64,000 nucleotides of DNA from Lingula anatina (taxonomy: Eukaryota > Brachiopoda > Lingulata > Lingulida > Lingulidae). The position numbers were made by a program, and so were the translations under genes. Under the pieces are notes generated by a model. It searched no databases, was not told the origin of the DNA, and saw only the letters and a list, made by a program, of their open reading frames with translations. Location of the stretch: NCBI RefSeq assembly GCF_001039355.2, contig NW_019775408.1, positions 172,144-236,143 of the forward strand. The letters run 5' to 3'. Below are positions 24,145-37,691 of the stretch, in pieces. Each line of letters opens with the position of its first letter. Position 1 is the stretch's first letter.

Positions 24145-27100
24145 GTCAGGGTTTCATTCAAAAATGTATTTGAAACAAGCTTGTTACTAGTAATCATGTC
24201 AAATACAAGCCTAAGGATACCAAAACAAAACAATACAAAGGTAGAAAGTTAAAAAATAGTGTGAAGACAAACCCAGTGGTATATTACCCACCCACCTGAC
24301 ACAGACAGCCTTCCCCTTAGTCATGCTGGGTCCAATTTTTACCACGCCCCAGTAACCAGCTATTGTGTTATCCTTAAAGGGTTTTGTGGACGAATATTCC
24401 TTTAACATATAATGACCACCTCATGCACATGTGGTAATACATGTACAGGTAGCATGCGGGAATAACAGGTCTATAATAACAGACTTAAAACAACACTCTG
24501 AATACCTGTCACTGTCAGGCTAATATATATCATGATAACTACCTAATTGACAGGCTTTGCAAGTCCAGAAACAGATTGTTAAAATACATTGTATAATGTA
24601 TAGACTAATAGACAGTTTGGCAGTCTGCGATGTTAGCCACTGGTACGAAGCCTGTGGCCAGTAAATTTTCTTGTGGACAAGTAGATTTTTTCTGAATGTG
24701 TGAATTCTGTGGTCCCACATGGCAAGGAGTTTTTTTTTTTTTTTTGTTAAAAAAACTAAAGCTTTCCACAATTTTCCATTAATACTTTTGAGTGCATCTC
24801 CATGGGTGGAAGAGTTCCATACATAAGTGACAAAATCAAGGCCTTGTTATTACTAGAAATTCATTAATTAGTCAAATGTCCAGTCGCTCTCAGTGACAGT
24901 GTTGACAAACACACCCTCCATTGTTGTTCATATAACCAGATGACCAACACATTAGTATTGTTTATGTGCAAATTACACAGTACCTTTTAAATACACATGA
25001 TGAAAATATATGTGTGTCAATTATATCTTTAACTTCACTTCCTCTATTTCAGATTAGTTATTAAACACAGTAAATTGTAACATACCTGATGTGGAAAAGA
25101 AACTGCTGACATATGTTTTGCCGATCCAGAATTAAAATGAACATGGAAATGGTCTCTCTTTTACTTAAAAACAAGCAAGGACTGGTCTATCATTTTAAAT
25201 AACAATGTCTGCTGTCACCACTGTGCCTACACTGACCCACAGCAATATGTTAGAAGCACTGCAGTAGCCTTTGTTAGTTTGCAAACAAGAAAGGAGAAGT
25301 ATGACAAATTGCTATAGAAGTACAGCGTTTATGGCACCTTATTGTGAAATGAAAGTTACTTTGTCAGGTACAAAATTAAAAGATGGATCTATTTTGAGCT
25401 ATGGGGTTAAATCCACTTCCTCCATCCAAAAATGCTGGTCAAAGCACTGTAGTACATAAAATCTCTGAGCTACTGGACTTAATAAGATGGTATGATCATA
25501 TTTCTTAGATTTCTGTTCCCCAAAAGATTTTGAAGGCATTACTTATATATATAATATCCATGTATAAAAAACATAATGACATTACCCCACAGACAAAACC
25601 TTTAAAAGAAGAGAGCCAAATTTCCTTTCAAATTAACTTATCTCAACCAACTTATAGATAATAACAACAATAACAAAGCTAAAAATAACTCAGCATATTT
25701 CACAATAACAGTCCTATCTGTCAGACACCATAAATTATAACACTCACAACATGTAACCCCCTATCTACGTCACTGGCAGACTTCCTTCATACTGTCATAC
25801 ATAACAATTGGGCCCACCACTATAAACCTATTATATCCTTCAATATCATAACATAAATCTTTGTTTAACCACATAGTGACAGGAAATTCAGATAACCCTG
25901 TCATCTTAGATCTTACTGAGAAAACAGGAAGTAAAACAGTAGTAGGTGAGATCCTACATGTATGTGCTAATTTAGATGTCCAGATAGACAAGTGCCCTTA
26001 AATACGGTTTGGAGTCTTCTCTCCTATCGGTAATAATATCAACTTGGAAGTTTATCTGTAATGCTGCATGCTTGCATCCTTCATGGGGACATTGAAGGAA
26101 TTTACTAGTAAATGTCAACAACATAACCTATAAAAAAAATAACTGAAATCTTAGTCACTGTCAATCAATAATAAACAGAATAACACCAATAATGCCCAGA
26201 ATAACACTAGCAGTCAGAGACCTTTCAATCAGTCACTTTGTATATATATTTAAATACCATAATAATTTTAAATATCAAATTGCAGGTAAAAAGACCTCAA
26301 CTTGATATATATTCAATATTCAAACCAAATACAACCACTGCAATTATATTTTCTTAAGATTCAAATGGGATAAAATGGACTTGAACAAAATATCTTGAAT
26401 CTCATCACAGACAGTAAAATTCATGTATTATAATGACATATAATTATCACAACTTAAGAACTGGTAAAGCATTAAGCACTATCTTTACAAAATTCATAAC
26501 TGTGTTAATGCAATATTCCGCTAATTTGCAGACACTATAGTTTTACATGCTCGGTTCATATTTGACCATTTTCCATTGGCATAGTAGGAAATGGTTAGCT
26601 TTGGGCTAATTTTGGCCCGTTTCACAAAAAAAAAAAAAAAAAAAACTAAGATATATAAAGGCCTCACCTGTATATTCCACTGTGATTCAGATACTAGTAC
26701 ATTCGTAAATGAGAAAGGTGAAGTCTAATAACCAAACCATAGTAAAGGTATATTCAAAGTAGACCAAACATAACAGAGGCGTATAATGAATAATGATATG
26801 GGACATAAGTGAAACAGGTGCAAATGAGCTCAGGTGAGGTTAATGGTTCTAATGACAGGGTCACATTCTCTGGTATTTCCTTCCTTCCTAGCCGATCAAA
26901 ACAAAAGATGTAGGTAGTAAAATGTGACTTAGTTTAAATTACTGTAAGTATTGCACAATACTTAAACTGACACAATAAGAGGTGTTAAATACACATGATA
27001 TGTTCAGGCAATTAAATTGTCATGTTGATTTAAGGTAAAAAATAAATATCTACAAACTTTCTATGACTAGATGGGATATTAATGTATTTTCTCTATAGTA

Positions 27101-28059
27101 TTAGTAGATTCAGAGTTTTATTTCCATGACAAATCCCAAACAGAAATATTACTGTTGACAATTCCTTCAATGTTTTCACCAGAACCTGCCATAAAAGACC
27201 ATAAAATCAACTTTCCCCTTAGAAGCAGCCATCATGATAATAATTTTTGTTTTGAAAGAAAGTATAATATTGACCCCAATACGGAAGAAATGTTTCTTAT
27301 TCAGAGGTACATGTTATCACACTATCATCTACCTGTATACTACCTGACATAATGCATAATTTTATCTATATATAAAGGTGTTTGGGAAACTTGACTTTGT
27401 AATTCCATTTTCTCAAATTACATGAGTCATCTTTCCAAGTCTTAACTTTATTTGAAATACGGAATTTCGATCACCACACCTTTCACTTTGCTATAATTTA
27501 CATTTTGCATATACTACCTCATAGGCCTACTACATTTTAAAGGGAACTTGGATCCTTATTTCTTATGATTTCACAAGTTACATGTATTTGTTTTGAGGCT
27601 TCATTGAAGTTTATTTGACAAAGCTGATACATTATTTATTATTTGTGATTTAACGTAAATCTAACTGAAAACAATCGAGGAAGAGAATAAATAGGGGGAG
27701 GAGGTACTGGGCGACAACTAATCCCGTAGACTTCGCCACTTTAAGTTGTATCCATTTCACATTTCCACTTCAGAAGTTCGTATATTAATTTCTCCAATGG
27801 AGGGGACAGCATGAGTGGAGACTAAGTATAGCGGATCTCGTCTTATTCAGACGGCTACAGACTTACAAGTTGGTCTACTTACTGAGGCTACTCTAGCGAA
27901 GATCATATCTTATTTAGAATACCTGATCACATCGTCCACTCCGATTAGAAGGGACGCGATTGGGGTTCAACCACAAAACTTGTCGAGGATCAGGCTAAAA
28001 TAAAATGTCAACATATTCTGTAAAATTAACTGTTCACAAAGTGTTTGTCGTAACTTTAC

Positions 28060-28160
28060 CTGAATGGTCCACCGTGTCCCTCCTGTTCCCTGGTTTAAAG
28101 TAGTCTGAATAATCACACTCGCTGTCACTCACTGATGCCCACCCGAGCGTGACAGGTAAC
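28060..28160 (-). other. Probable first 5' UTR exon of the aGPCR
   Basis: A good minus-strand donor (CATTCAGGTAAAGT) ends a sequence less AT-rich than its surroundings. Its upstream limit is arbitrary. It lies about 350 bases from the GST start codon, suggesting a shared head-to-head promoter. Confidence 0.35.
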
Positions 28161-28512
28161 CGCATTTTGACCTAGATTTTAATTTTCCCACACTTCACTC
28201 GCTTAGTGTATCAAAAAATATTGCATTTGTATAAACAGACGTGCAATATTATGTCTTTACCAACACTTACTCTGTAAGCTCATTGCATTGAACGTATTGA
28301 TGTAAAATTATGTCCATACAGTAAATCTTTTGCCAGCAGTGTTATTTTAATCTCAATATTCTAATGTCTTAAGGGGGAACGTCAAGTTAGTAAATCAATC
28401 AGCTAAAGGGTCTTGAATGATAAGCCGAAAACTGGGTCAGCCCTGCGCATCTGTGTCCAACTGTTGATCAGGGTGATCCCAAGCTCTCCTCTATTCTTGT
28501 ACCTGATCTAAA
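28161..28512. promoter_or_regulatory. Putative bidirectional promoter between aGPCR and GST
   Basis: The interval separates the proposed receptor 5' exon (minus) from the GST ATG (plus). No TATA box is obvious at the expected distance from either start, and the call rests on gene orientation alone. Confidence 0.3.
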
Positions 28513-31500
28513 ATGCCGATTGTTCTTGGCTATTGGTCGATTCGAGGGGTAAGAGCAGTAGTAGTAGTAGTACAGTACGTGTACATAAAAGTACTAGACA
28601 GAAGTAGACTTTTTACATGTAGGCCTACACGTGTAGGCCTATAGTTTTACCAAGTTAGTTTTAACACCTGAAGTTCAGTGAACCAGTGAACAGATCCAGT
28701 TTCAACAACAACGGTCACGTTACATGTGGGACTCAAGTTGAACCTTTGCAAATAACTTCGCAGACCGATTATTTATATTGTAGGCCTATAGACAAACCTC
28801 AGAACATAGGATCCCCACATATGATTTTTTTCTTATTATAAGCTGGACACTTGAAATATTACACTCAGCTGCATATCTGAGTATTAATCAGCTGTTTTAC
28901 GATCTGTCTTCTTTAGCATGTTTTAGTGACACCATGCCTGTCTTTTATTTCAGGGGACACTTCAAAAAATGAGTCAAAAGTTGCCCAACTTGATTTTCGC
29001 CTCTTCAAATACTTAAAATTTGTCACATTTAAAGTAAAGGAGCCAAGTATTAATAGTCTACACAGTTTAAAATTTGATTCTAGGATTTTCCCAATTACAC
29101 TTAAGGTTCATGTGAAACAGGCAAAGTGAAAGAATTTTTGGTCACAGATGCATGCAATATGGGAAATACTGGTAGAATGAAACTGATACATTGTATCTTC
29201 CAAAGCATATGCAGTAAATGCATTTGAAAACCAGTTTCCAACTAGGAATTAATCCCAATAAGCAACAAATTTCAGTTTATTTGAATTTGAAAAGCAGAAC
29301 TGTTCTACCACACCTAAGGAGAGTTTAATACATTACAGCACTATACATTTTATAACTAAACTAGTCCCAGATCAACTTGGCTTTACTGTAACTGTAAGGC
29401 CATCCTTTGCTAATGATACAGTAAGTGTGGGCAGAGTTCTGCCTCATATCATATTACACTGAGTCAAGAAGGGGAGGGGAAGTGCATACTTGTTCAGTGC
29501 CCCCCCCCCCCAAGTACTCCCTCGACCCTTACTTCTTTGTCCTCTGTTTTACAGAAAAAAATTGACTATTGACAATAAACTGCATTACCAGCATTGACAC
29601 CCCTATTTAAGGTTCCAATATTTATTAAAGCAAAACTACATTAAATGTGAAAATAAATATAGTAGATGTGATAGGGGGTGATTATTATTAGCACTCTTAT
29701 GGCATTGTATTTATACTGATAATAGAATGTACAGGAATGAACTATTTAACCATATGAGGGCTCATAAACACCAGTATCTCATAAAGTCTTTTTATATAAA
29801 ATCCTATTGATCTGTTAAAGGTAAAAAATGTCAAGTTGACAAAAAACATGCTATCATGGTTGAACTTGCTATCTCCATTATTATCAAGTGGAGCAGCTGC
29901 AAGTGTAACTATATCCCCATGATAAACTTTTTTTAACCTTAAGGTGCAGATACCAGTATACTTAAGATAGTGTCATTTTGATAATTGTTTATGACTGGCA
30001 ATTTTTACAAACTTAAGGCATATCCAAGTGGAAGAAAGATATCTTATGGGGGTCTTGAATGTTCACTATATTTGATCTAATTTCAGTTAGCACAGCCCAT
30101 ACGTTTGCTACTCAACTATGTTGGAGAGGAGTTTGAAGACAGAAAGTATGAGTGTGGCCCTGGTAAATATAAACATATATATATATTTAGATTTGGCTTA
30201 AATAGTATAATTTTTTAACATTACCAAAAATCAGTTTAACAAGCTGCACAGAATTCTCAACAAAATCAATTTTTAACAATGTTAGAATACAGCATGGAAA
30301 GAGGATTTTTTTCAATGTTCCAGTAATTTTGATAACAACATATTACAGTAAGCTAAAATCTATTTGACTCTGAATTTTTCTTGCTGGCAAAAGCAAAGTT
30401 TGGCCTTATACAGACTAGAAACCTATTGACTATATGGTAACCTTGAAAGAAAATATTTTTGCATTTTTCAGCACCTGATTTCAACCGAGAAGCATGGACA
30501 AGTGTCAAGCACACACTGGGACTGCCATACCCAAATGTAAGTAGACAAAGTCTAACATTATCAGTTCATTATTAAAATCTAATAATCTCTACACCTCTGG
30601 ACTTAACTTATAGTCTAAGATCAGTATTTCAATAGACAAAAGGTTTTTAAATGCATTTAGCTAGAAATGGGACACTTATGTCATTTCTCTACACTTCAAA
30701 TTGCAATGTCATTGATAATTTTTAAATTCTAATTAAAAAGATTTTAAATTACCTTTTGAAGAATCATTCAACACCATAGCATGAATCCAGAGGATACAAT
30801 GCCATCCACTTTGATATGAACTATCCTGTATGGGTGCTTTCACAAGTAAAACCAAATTAAAGTGTGTCTGGAATCTTTGATGTCAATTTGGAACCAAAAT
30901 GCATTTATAGTTATTATCATAACTTCTACAAGACCTTATGGTTTTTGATGCCAAATTCTGTTGTCCAGTCATCTGGTGACATCAGTTTGATAGTTTCTGG
31001 TATAAGTTGGTCCACTTGTGAACGTGTCCTTTCTTCACCATGTTGCCCTGGTTACAGCTCCCATACCTGATCGATGGGGATCGTAAGGTTGTGCAGAGCA
31101 ATGCCATTCTGAGATACATTGGAAGGAAACACAATCTCTGTGAGTTTTCTATCACACAGTTTTTACCAAAAACGTTAAAACTGAATTAAACCCCAAAACT
31201 ACACCTTTACACAGAGTTTCAAAGTTCTTTTGTGAAATTGACCAAAAACTTTGCAAACTTATTTCAAACAGGCTGATAGTTCTTGTTGACAGTCAGTTCA
31301 TTATGATTATGACAAAAAATACAGGCGAAGGAGAATGCATTAGACGGACAATGATGCTTTAAGAAACTAATTATTTTAGTTAATTCTCCCTTATAAAGGT
31401 TTAAATGTTGTAATTAGAACTGATGCAGATTAGAGCTTACTTTGTCATTCTTTTGAAGATGTAACGTACTCAAAATTTCAAATTATAAAATTGTGGTAAG

Positions 31501-31865
31501 AGAATTTTATAACTTGCTCTGTAAAGTAACTTGTAAATTAGTGGTAATGGAACAATAACAATAATATAAAGGTGTTATACAGGTGGCACCACTGAAGAGG
31601 AGAGAATAAGGGCCGACATCATGGAAAACCAGTCCATGGACTTCAGAAATGGATTTGTGCGCCTCTGCTATGGCAAGTTTGTAAGTAGTCAGCATGCTGT
31701 TGATTAGATAGACCGAAGATCCAAAAGCTCTTCCTTTTTGTTTCGGTCACATAACCATACTACTGCAAATGGAATTGAAAAGAAAATGCAGCAAATTGCT
31801 TGTAAATGGAGTTCTCCATTCTCTGGCTATTCCTTACAGAAAAATGTATATTTCATCAACTACAC

Positions 31866-31909
<44 letters not shown>

Positions 31910-33769
31910 GGATGAAGCTGTGAAAGAGGCCTACTTGAGTGCCTTGCCAGGAACACTGAAGCAGTTTGAAGAATTTCTTGGAGACAACCAGTGGTTTGCT
32001 GGAGCAAATGTGAGTAGAATGGCAGTTTTTAGTATAACTGGTGCTCCGCTCATACCAAGTAAGGTACTAAAGAGATTGCGGTATGAAATGACCATCATGA
32101 TCATGCCTGGCCAATGGCTAAAAACAAGAACTAAGATTTAGGACAGATAACAATCGCAAAGGAGATTTTAGTCTTTAATAAAATTATGTATTTGCAAAAT
32201 GCATATCCGTTACACCTTTTAAAGCTATCATGATAATATGCTCAGGACTTCTTTTCTACTACAAATGATAATTACATTATGATGAAAAACCTGCTGTCTA
32301 CCACTCCTCTAAAGAATTTACCACATTTAAGCTGTATTTGCTTCTTGTATCATGTTTTTCTTATGGGGCAACATTGTGATATTTACAATTGCACATTTTG
32401 TCCATACTTCAACCAAAGGCATACAGATTTTAAACTATTAATTTTTCATGTAAATATCTTTTTTATTTTATAACCACTTTTTATAATAATTTTTATTCAA
32501 GTTCATTTATCTGTACAACTTCACACTTTGGATTGCAAGTTTTCAAATAAACATATTATTATTATTTCAGCTCACATTTGCAGACTTCCCCATGTATGAG
32601 TTGTTGGACCAGCACAGGCTCTTCGCACCAGGTTGTCTGGATGCCTATCCAAAACTGACCGCATTCATGAAGAGGTTCGAGGTGAGAGTGTCAATATTTT
32701 ATATACTACTTTTTATCAGATGCATGTGTCATGGATGTCAAGTATTTATTCAGTCCCCCTGGTAGGATGGGCTGGTGGTGGTGGTGGTGGGAGGGGGGGG
32801 GAAGGTGGAGAGGGTCCAAAAGAAAAAACTATTTTTGTCATGAAAAGTTCTGTTCTAAATTGAAATTTGAGCTGGTTCTAATGCCAGTGCTGAGGTATAG
32901 TCGATTTTGTTGTAAAATGGTACTCTTTTTGGCAAAAAAGAACCCACATCTTCACCCAACAGATTTAATTAACATGGGTATTAAACTTGTAATCATATGC
33001 TGGAGGGAAGAGGTGGGAGAAAGCTTGTGATTATGGGAAAATTAATTTATCAGTTCAGCATTCTGAGTGTATGCATAATTTAGCTTTGGAAAATCAATCC
33101 TGTTTGTTTGCTTCCTTTTTCATTTGTGTGCAGGTGTGTTTGTTTGTTTGTTTGTTTGTCATAATGTTTAATTTTTATTTCTGCCATGTGCAATTTCTAG
33201 GCCCAGGAACCAGTAGCCAAGTGCATCTCCTCTGAGGAGTTCAAGAAGTTGCCAGTCAACAATAAGATGGCTAGATGGGGCGGCACTGCCTCTGCATGAG
33301 ACTACACATTACTTGAATATTTCTCTAATTTAAATGTAATTGTTAAAATCATTCCTTTAGAATCCAGTAAAAATTGTTAGTATGTGTTTCTCTAGAAATT
33401 ATTTGGGTTATATTAAGAGATCTCATTCCCATGAATATTGTGCAAACACACAAACACACACAGGAAAGATAAAAATGATAAAATTGTGCCTCTGAAGCAA
33501 GTTGATTGAACCTATCACAAATATAGTTTCTGACCTCATCCCAGATTTTGTGTAATATGTATCTTTATTCTGCCAGTCCTTATTATTAGAGGAACAGACA
33601 CTGACAATACAGATCTCCATACTGGGGGTTTGAATCTCTATGTGTCATTTAGACAAATTTATTTTTGGGGTGTCTCTTTTTATAGGCCCTGCCTGCTATC
33701 GAGCAGTATATGAAGTCGGATAAGTTCATGAAGTCTCCATGTAACAACAAGAGGGCCTGGTGGAAATAA
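28513..33769 (+). CDS. Glutathione S-transferase, mu class
   Basis: Exons 28513-28548, 30087-30162, 30472-30536, 31058-31139, 31583-31680, 31911-32009 and 32571-32681 give 189 codons in frame. Either last exon 33201-33299 (total 221 residues) or 33686-33769 (total 216) completes them; mu-class enzymes are about 217-219. The N-terminus [20 protein letters not shown] has the catalytic Tyr7. [19 protein letters not shown] and [20 protein letters not shown] form the glutathione site (Trp of the mu loop, cis-Pro, Gln-Ser). The helical domain includes [18 protein letters not shown]. The enzyme is cytosolic, conjugates glutathione to electrophiles and acts in detoxification. A polyadenylation signal AATAAA is at 33825-33830. 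The gene is head-to-head with the aGPCR. Confidence 0.96.
31866..31909 (+). repeat. (TTA)n microsatellite forming a 3' splice site
   Basis: About fourteen ATT/TTA units end directly at the acceptor AG (31909-31910) of GST exon 31911-32009, so the repeat takes the place of the polypyrimidine tract. Confidence 0.9.
33201..33299 (+). CDS. GST alternative last coding exon a
   Basis: After the acceptor CAATTTCTAG it is in frame with exon 32571-32681 (phase 0) and encodes 32 residues starting [18 protein letters not shown] and ending GGTASA, then TGA. It aligns with the mu-class C-terminal segment. No AATAAA is visible between 33300 and 33680, so its 3' end is unclear. Confidence 0.8.
   Translation, partial: AQEPVAKCISSEEFKKLPVNNKMARWGGTASA
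33686..33769 (+). CDS. GST alternative last coding exon b
   Basis: After the acceptor TCTTTTTATAG it is also phase 0 and encodes 27 residues, [20 protein letters not shown] ending WWK, then TAA. This is the closer match to the vertebrate mu C-terminus (pattern ALPxIxxYMKSDxFxxxP) and is followed by AATAAA at 33825. Confidence 0.85.
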   Translation, partial: ALPAIEQYMKSDKFMKSPCNNKRAWWK

Positions 33770-36022
33770 TGGAAAGTATTAAAGCAACCAGTCAGTTCTA
33801 CTGAAGTTGGATGATTTAAAAGGAAATAAATAATAGGGAAAATGTTTTTTTTTCTTGCCACAAAAATGTGATTGTTTTAATTTAAGTATCCATGCTTCTA
33901 AATTTTGATTTCAAAATTAAGTTTTAAATGAACTTGATAATAATTTGATGAAGAAAAAAATATTTTCAATTTGAAGAAGTTATGTTGATTAAGCTGCTGC
34001 AGAGACACGAGTTAGGTGCATTTTTTAATTTTTGGGAATGGCTGCTTTGGTATTAGGTAGAAAATAACTGTTTCTTAGTTTTTGTCTAGTATTTTATGAA
34101 TCCTTTTAGCTTCATATCCTACTGATCAATATTTGCATTGCTTTACTTAGCTTTGTTTATAAGATTTACTGTTAAAAGCCTTTTCTGTTTTTCATTTCCA
34201 TTCAGCATGTTTTACTAAGCACAACCTTTTTCTTAGATACCAAAGAGAACTTTTTAAAAAGTTAACAGTGATAAGTGACATTCGCTCTGTACTTTCAGAA
34301 TTTGATTTGTTATTTGACTCTGTTTACATATAAAAGTTACTAAATATTATAATACTAATATACATAGAAAAATCAACATTTATGATTTGTCACTTAAAAT
34401 CTCATTCAAACTTCTATATGTAATCATATATCATAACCATTTACTATTTACTGCCAAAGGCATTTGTACTGTCAAATTACATATTTTGATTATGAAAACT
34501 GTGATCATAGTACATGGTGTTATATTGTTGGCGATAAAGATGAGGTGATAAAAATTTTCTGTTACGGCTGACATAAAGGTTGGCAGTGTTTAAGGTTGTT
34601 AATGAGACTTATTACCTGAAAAACTTCACAGAAAGGTTGTGGCATTGTCTTTCGCTGCTCTGTTGTTACTTTATATGTGGCCAATGCTTGTGTTGATTGT
34701 CAGATTTTATGAGGAAAAGGAACTATTTGATTCACTTGAAATGCCTAGTATTATTTAAACCCAGGACCAGAGCATCATTCTTCTTGTATTTATAAGTATC
34801 AACTGAATCATGAAAGCTTTACCACATGAAAGTATTACTTGACAGTAGCTCATTGCTGTGGCTTAACCTGGATCCATGTCTTTTTTTATGGTAAATTATG
34901 ATAGATTGTTTTTTACTGCCTCATAAGAGGTACTGTCCAAGCATATTACAGTATTTGTAACAGTTTTCTTTGTTTGGTTATTGATTTGTTCATTTTACAC
35001 TGAAATATGAAGTTGTACTTACTGTATTGCATATGAAAAATACCTTTTAACAATGTGCGGATTTTAAAACATGATTTTAAAAGGTAGAATAGTCAGTTGT
35101 TGTATTATTGAAAGAAGAATAAGGAAATATATTGTACAACACACACAGTACCGTACAGCATTGTAAGAACTGCTACATTCAACATAAGAGCATTAAATTT
35201 TGTACATGCAAAGCACTGTTATCAGCATTTCAGATAGCATTGTATAATCGAAATGTAACAAAGATTTATCATTGTAGTGCCAATGAGCAATGAGGCTTGG
35301 ATTGTTAGATTATTTGGGCTATAACATTAGCAGCATTATTGATTATCAGAAGATTTGCTGAATTAAATAAATAGTATAAAAGTATTGAGTCCTAGTTGGG
35401 ATTTGTTTTTAACTAATGTGCATTAATATGAAAAGGCCTGTTATCTTCATGTTACTGGGGGGGGGGGGGGGTTCAGGGTTCAGGGTTCAACATAGAATGC
35501 AAGAGACCATTTTTTTTTACAAACAGACAGTGGTAGTGGTTAAATATTGTGATCCCTGTGTCTCTCCAAGCTGGCACCTCTGCCTAAGAAAACCGCCCAA
35601 CTAGTTTTGTTAATCCTTTTTCAGATATGAGGGCATTTTTAAAGATACTGAAGGTAAAGAGGACCTGCTCTACAAGAAATCTGTAGGTTCTCTATAATCT
35701 GTGCTGGTCCGTATTTCAATACACTAAGTCTATATTTACAATTGATTTATCATTATGAATAGCCTACACAGTTTTGCAAAAATAAATGTTACAAAAATAT
35801 TTTTATGATACAAAAAAGTATCTAAAAGATTGATTTCCCCATTGAAAAGATCAAGTTATGGTAGTTTGCCTCACAGTAGCATCTAACATGTATGATTCCA
35901 GGACTGATCGTGGCTTTTTAAGATGAATAACTTAATGTGTAGGCTCTATTAAAAGCCATTTTGACAATTATTAATATCTATTTAAAAAATACGTATTCGA
36001 CGGAAGAACTGTGGAACGTGAA

Positions 36023-36147
36023 CAGGCCCGTAGCCAGAAATTTCAAAAGTTTTTTTTTTTCTGAAAAAGTGGACCTTTTACCATGAAACTTTCATGTACC
36101 TTAAATTTCACCCAGAGTGGACCTTTTTCCCCCCGGCTACGGGCCTG
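36023..36147. mobile_element. 125-bp MITE with CAGGCCCGTAGCC ends
   Basis: It has perfect 13-base terminal inverted repeats (CAGGCCCGTAGCC at 36023-36035; complement at 36135-36147) and a flanking direct repeat GTGAA on both sides as a likely target-site duplication. It has no coding capacity, so it is a non-autonomous DNA transposon. Confidence 0.75.
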
Positions 36148-37499
36148 GTGAAAATGAAATTGTGTTTATCTATCAGCTATCAGTATTTTATTAATACCTT
36201 TTATATATAAGATAAACAAGTTAGCGGTCCGTTAAACAGAAATTCAATGTAGTGGCCTAATTGTGCAGATGCATGTCGTGGTTAATGTTGTAGTTTTTTG
36301 ACCAGTTATTTTTCTTCTATGTTTATAAATTCTTTGCACGCATATGCAGTAGACCAAGTAATGCCACCGTATTAATCTTATTAGTACAGGTGTAAAAGAA
36401 TTAGGTCAGAAGACAAATTGTAAGAGGAGATTAATGTATTTATGTTAAACTTGTACTTTGACGCTTGTTCGTGGATTTTTTCTTTCCCAAAAGCAAGCGG
36501 CTTTATACATCTTTTGAAATTGTCATTACTTTAAATATCTAATATAAAAAACACATTAAATGATTACGACCATAGAATTCTACATGCATATAGTTTGAAT
36601 ATCACTCCTTGAACTAAAGTACACAAGTACTTGAAATCGGCAAATTGTATTTTAATTGTTTTGGATAACGATTTGGAATATTTCTACACTTCTCATTCAA
36701 ATTTGATTTTTGTCTGTATATATATAAACAAATCCAAGGCACAATCGTCGCAAATAAAATTCTTTGAAGTATGAATAGCTAAGCGAGTAAACCGCTAACG
36801 GGTTTCGATCCATTATATCAGATTTTGACCACGTTTGGACATGTTACTCCTTTCAAACTTAACATATTTCAATGTATTCAATGCCCAAATACAAATTATC
36901 AATTTAAACATAGTCCGGATCATCTGAGATGTTTTGGTTGACCTTGCATGTCACACCATTAGCCGCCTCTGTGCGTCACCTCATATTATAGTGTTACGTT
37001 ACATAATTAATTAAGCCAAGTAATGCTGTTTAAGAACACATTTTGCTGAACCCTGAAAGTCAGGATGACTGTACCCTTGAGTACCTTCCTCCATACAATA
37101 ATCCTTGAATAAAAACTCGTTAAAACTTACACGTGAACGGTGGACATTTGCAGGTGTAGAGAAAGACTTAGAGGAAGGTATTTACGTGTATTTTGTCAGC
37201 AGATGTAAAATGAGATTTAGCCCACGTCTCTTACCAGAGTTGGACTAAGACCTAGGGAAGTACAAGTACTTCAAAATACTTTTATAAACGTTATATCAGC
37301 TACATTGCCCCCCCCCCCCCTCCCATCTAGCTTGTTATACTGGTTGTTCAAGATTGAAAGGTGTAAGATGGGTATTTTTGGCGTTAAAATTATTGATTTA
37401 CAAAGAAAGATTCTATTTTAATAATTTTACAGTCATTTTCGATACTTCTATAAAGTTTAAATTGAAGAGGCTCCACTATGATTGAAATGAATGGTACCC

Positions 37500-37691
37500 C
37501 GCGAGAAAAATGGCGGAGGCGTGGCCAGCGACCGCAGAGAAAAATCGCAGACGACATGCACAGTTGACACATCTCTGGACTTGTTTGACCCAGACGGTCC
37601 TTCCCCTCTCGGCGTGTCTGAAAAACAATGTCTGTGACAGGCGACGTATGTTTTCCAATCAGGCAAAAGATACACAGTCGATGTACTGGTA
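37500..37691 (+). other. GC-rich patch with YY1-like ATG, possible orphan first exon
   Basis: AAAAATGGCGGAGGCG at about 37506 resembles the YY1 initiator motif seen at many animal start sites. An ORF from this ATG (37510) reads MAEAWPATAEKNRRRHAQ and reaches a fair donor (ACTG/GTAAATG) after about 60 codons. No acceptor partner or homology was recognised. Confidence 0.2.

Larger units (their letters stand above)
22629..28059 (-). other. 5' introns of the aGPCR
   Basis: Intronic sequence between the coding start exon and the promoter region, if the untranslated exons proposed at 23076-23128 and about 28060-28160 are correct. It holds a TG-repeat (24089-24144), A/T runs and only short unsupported ORFs. 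Confidence 0.45.
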
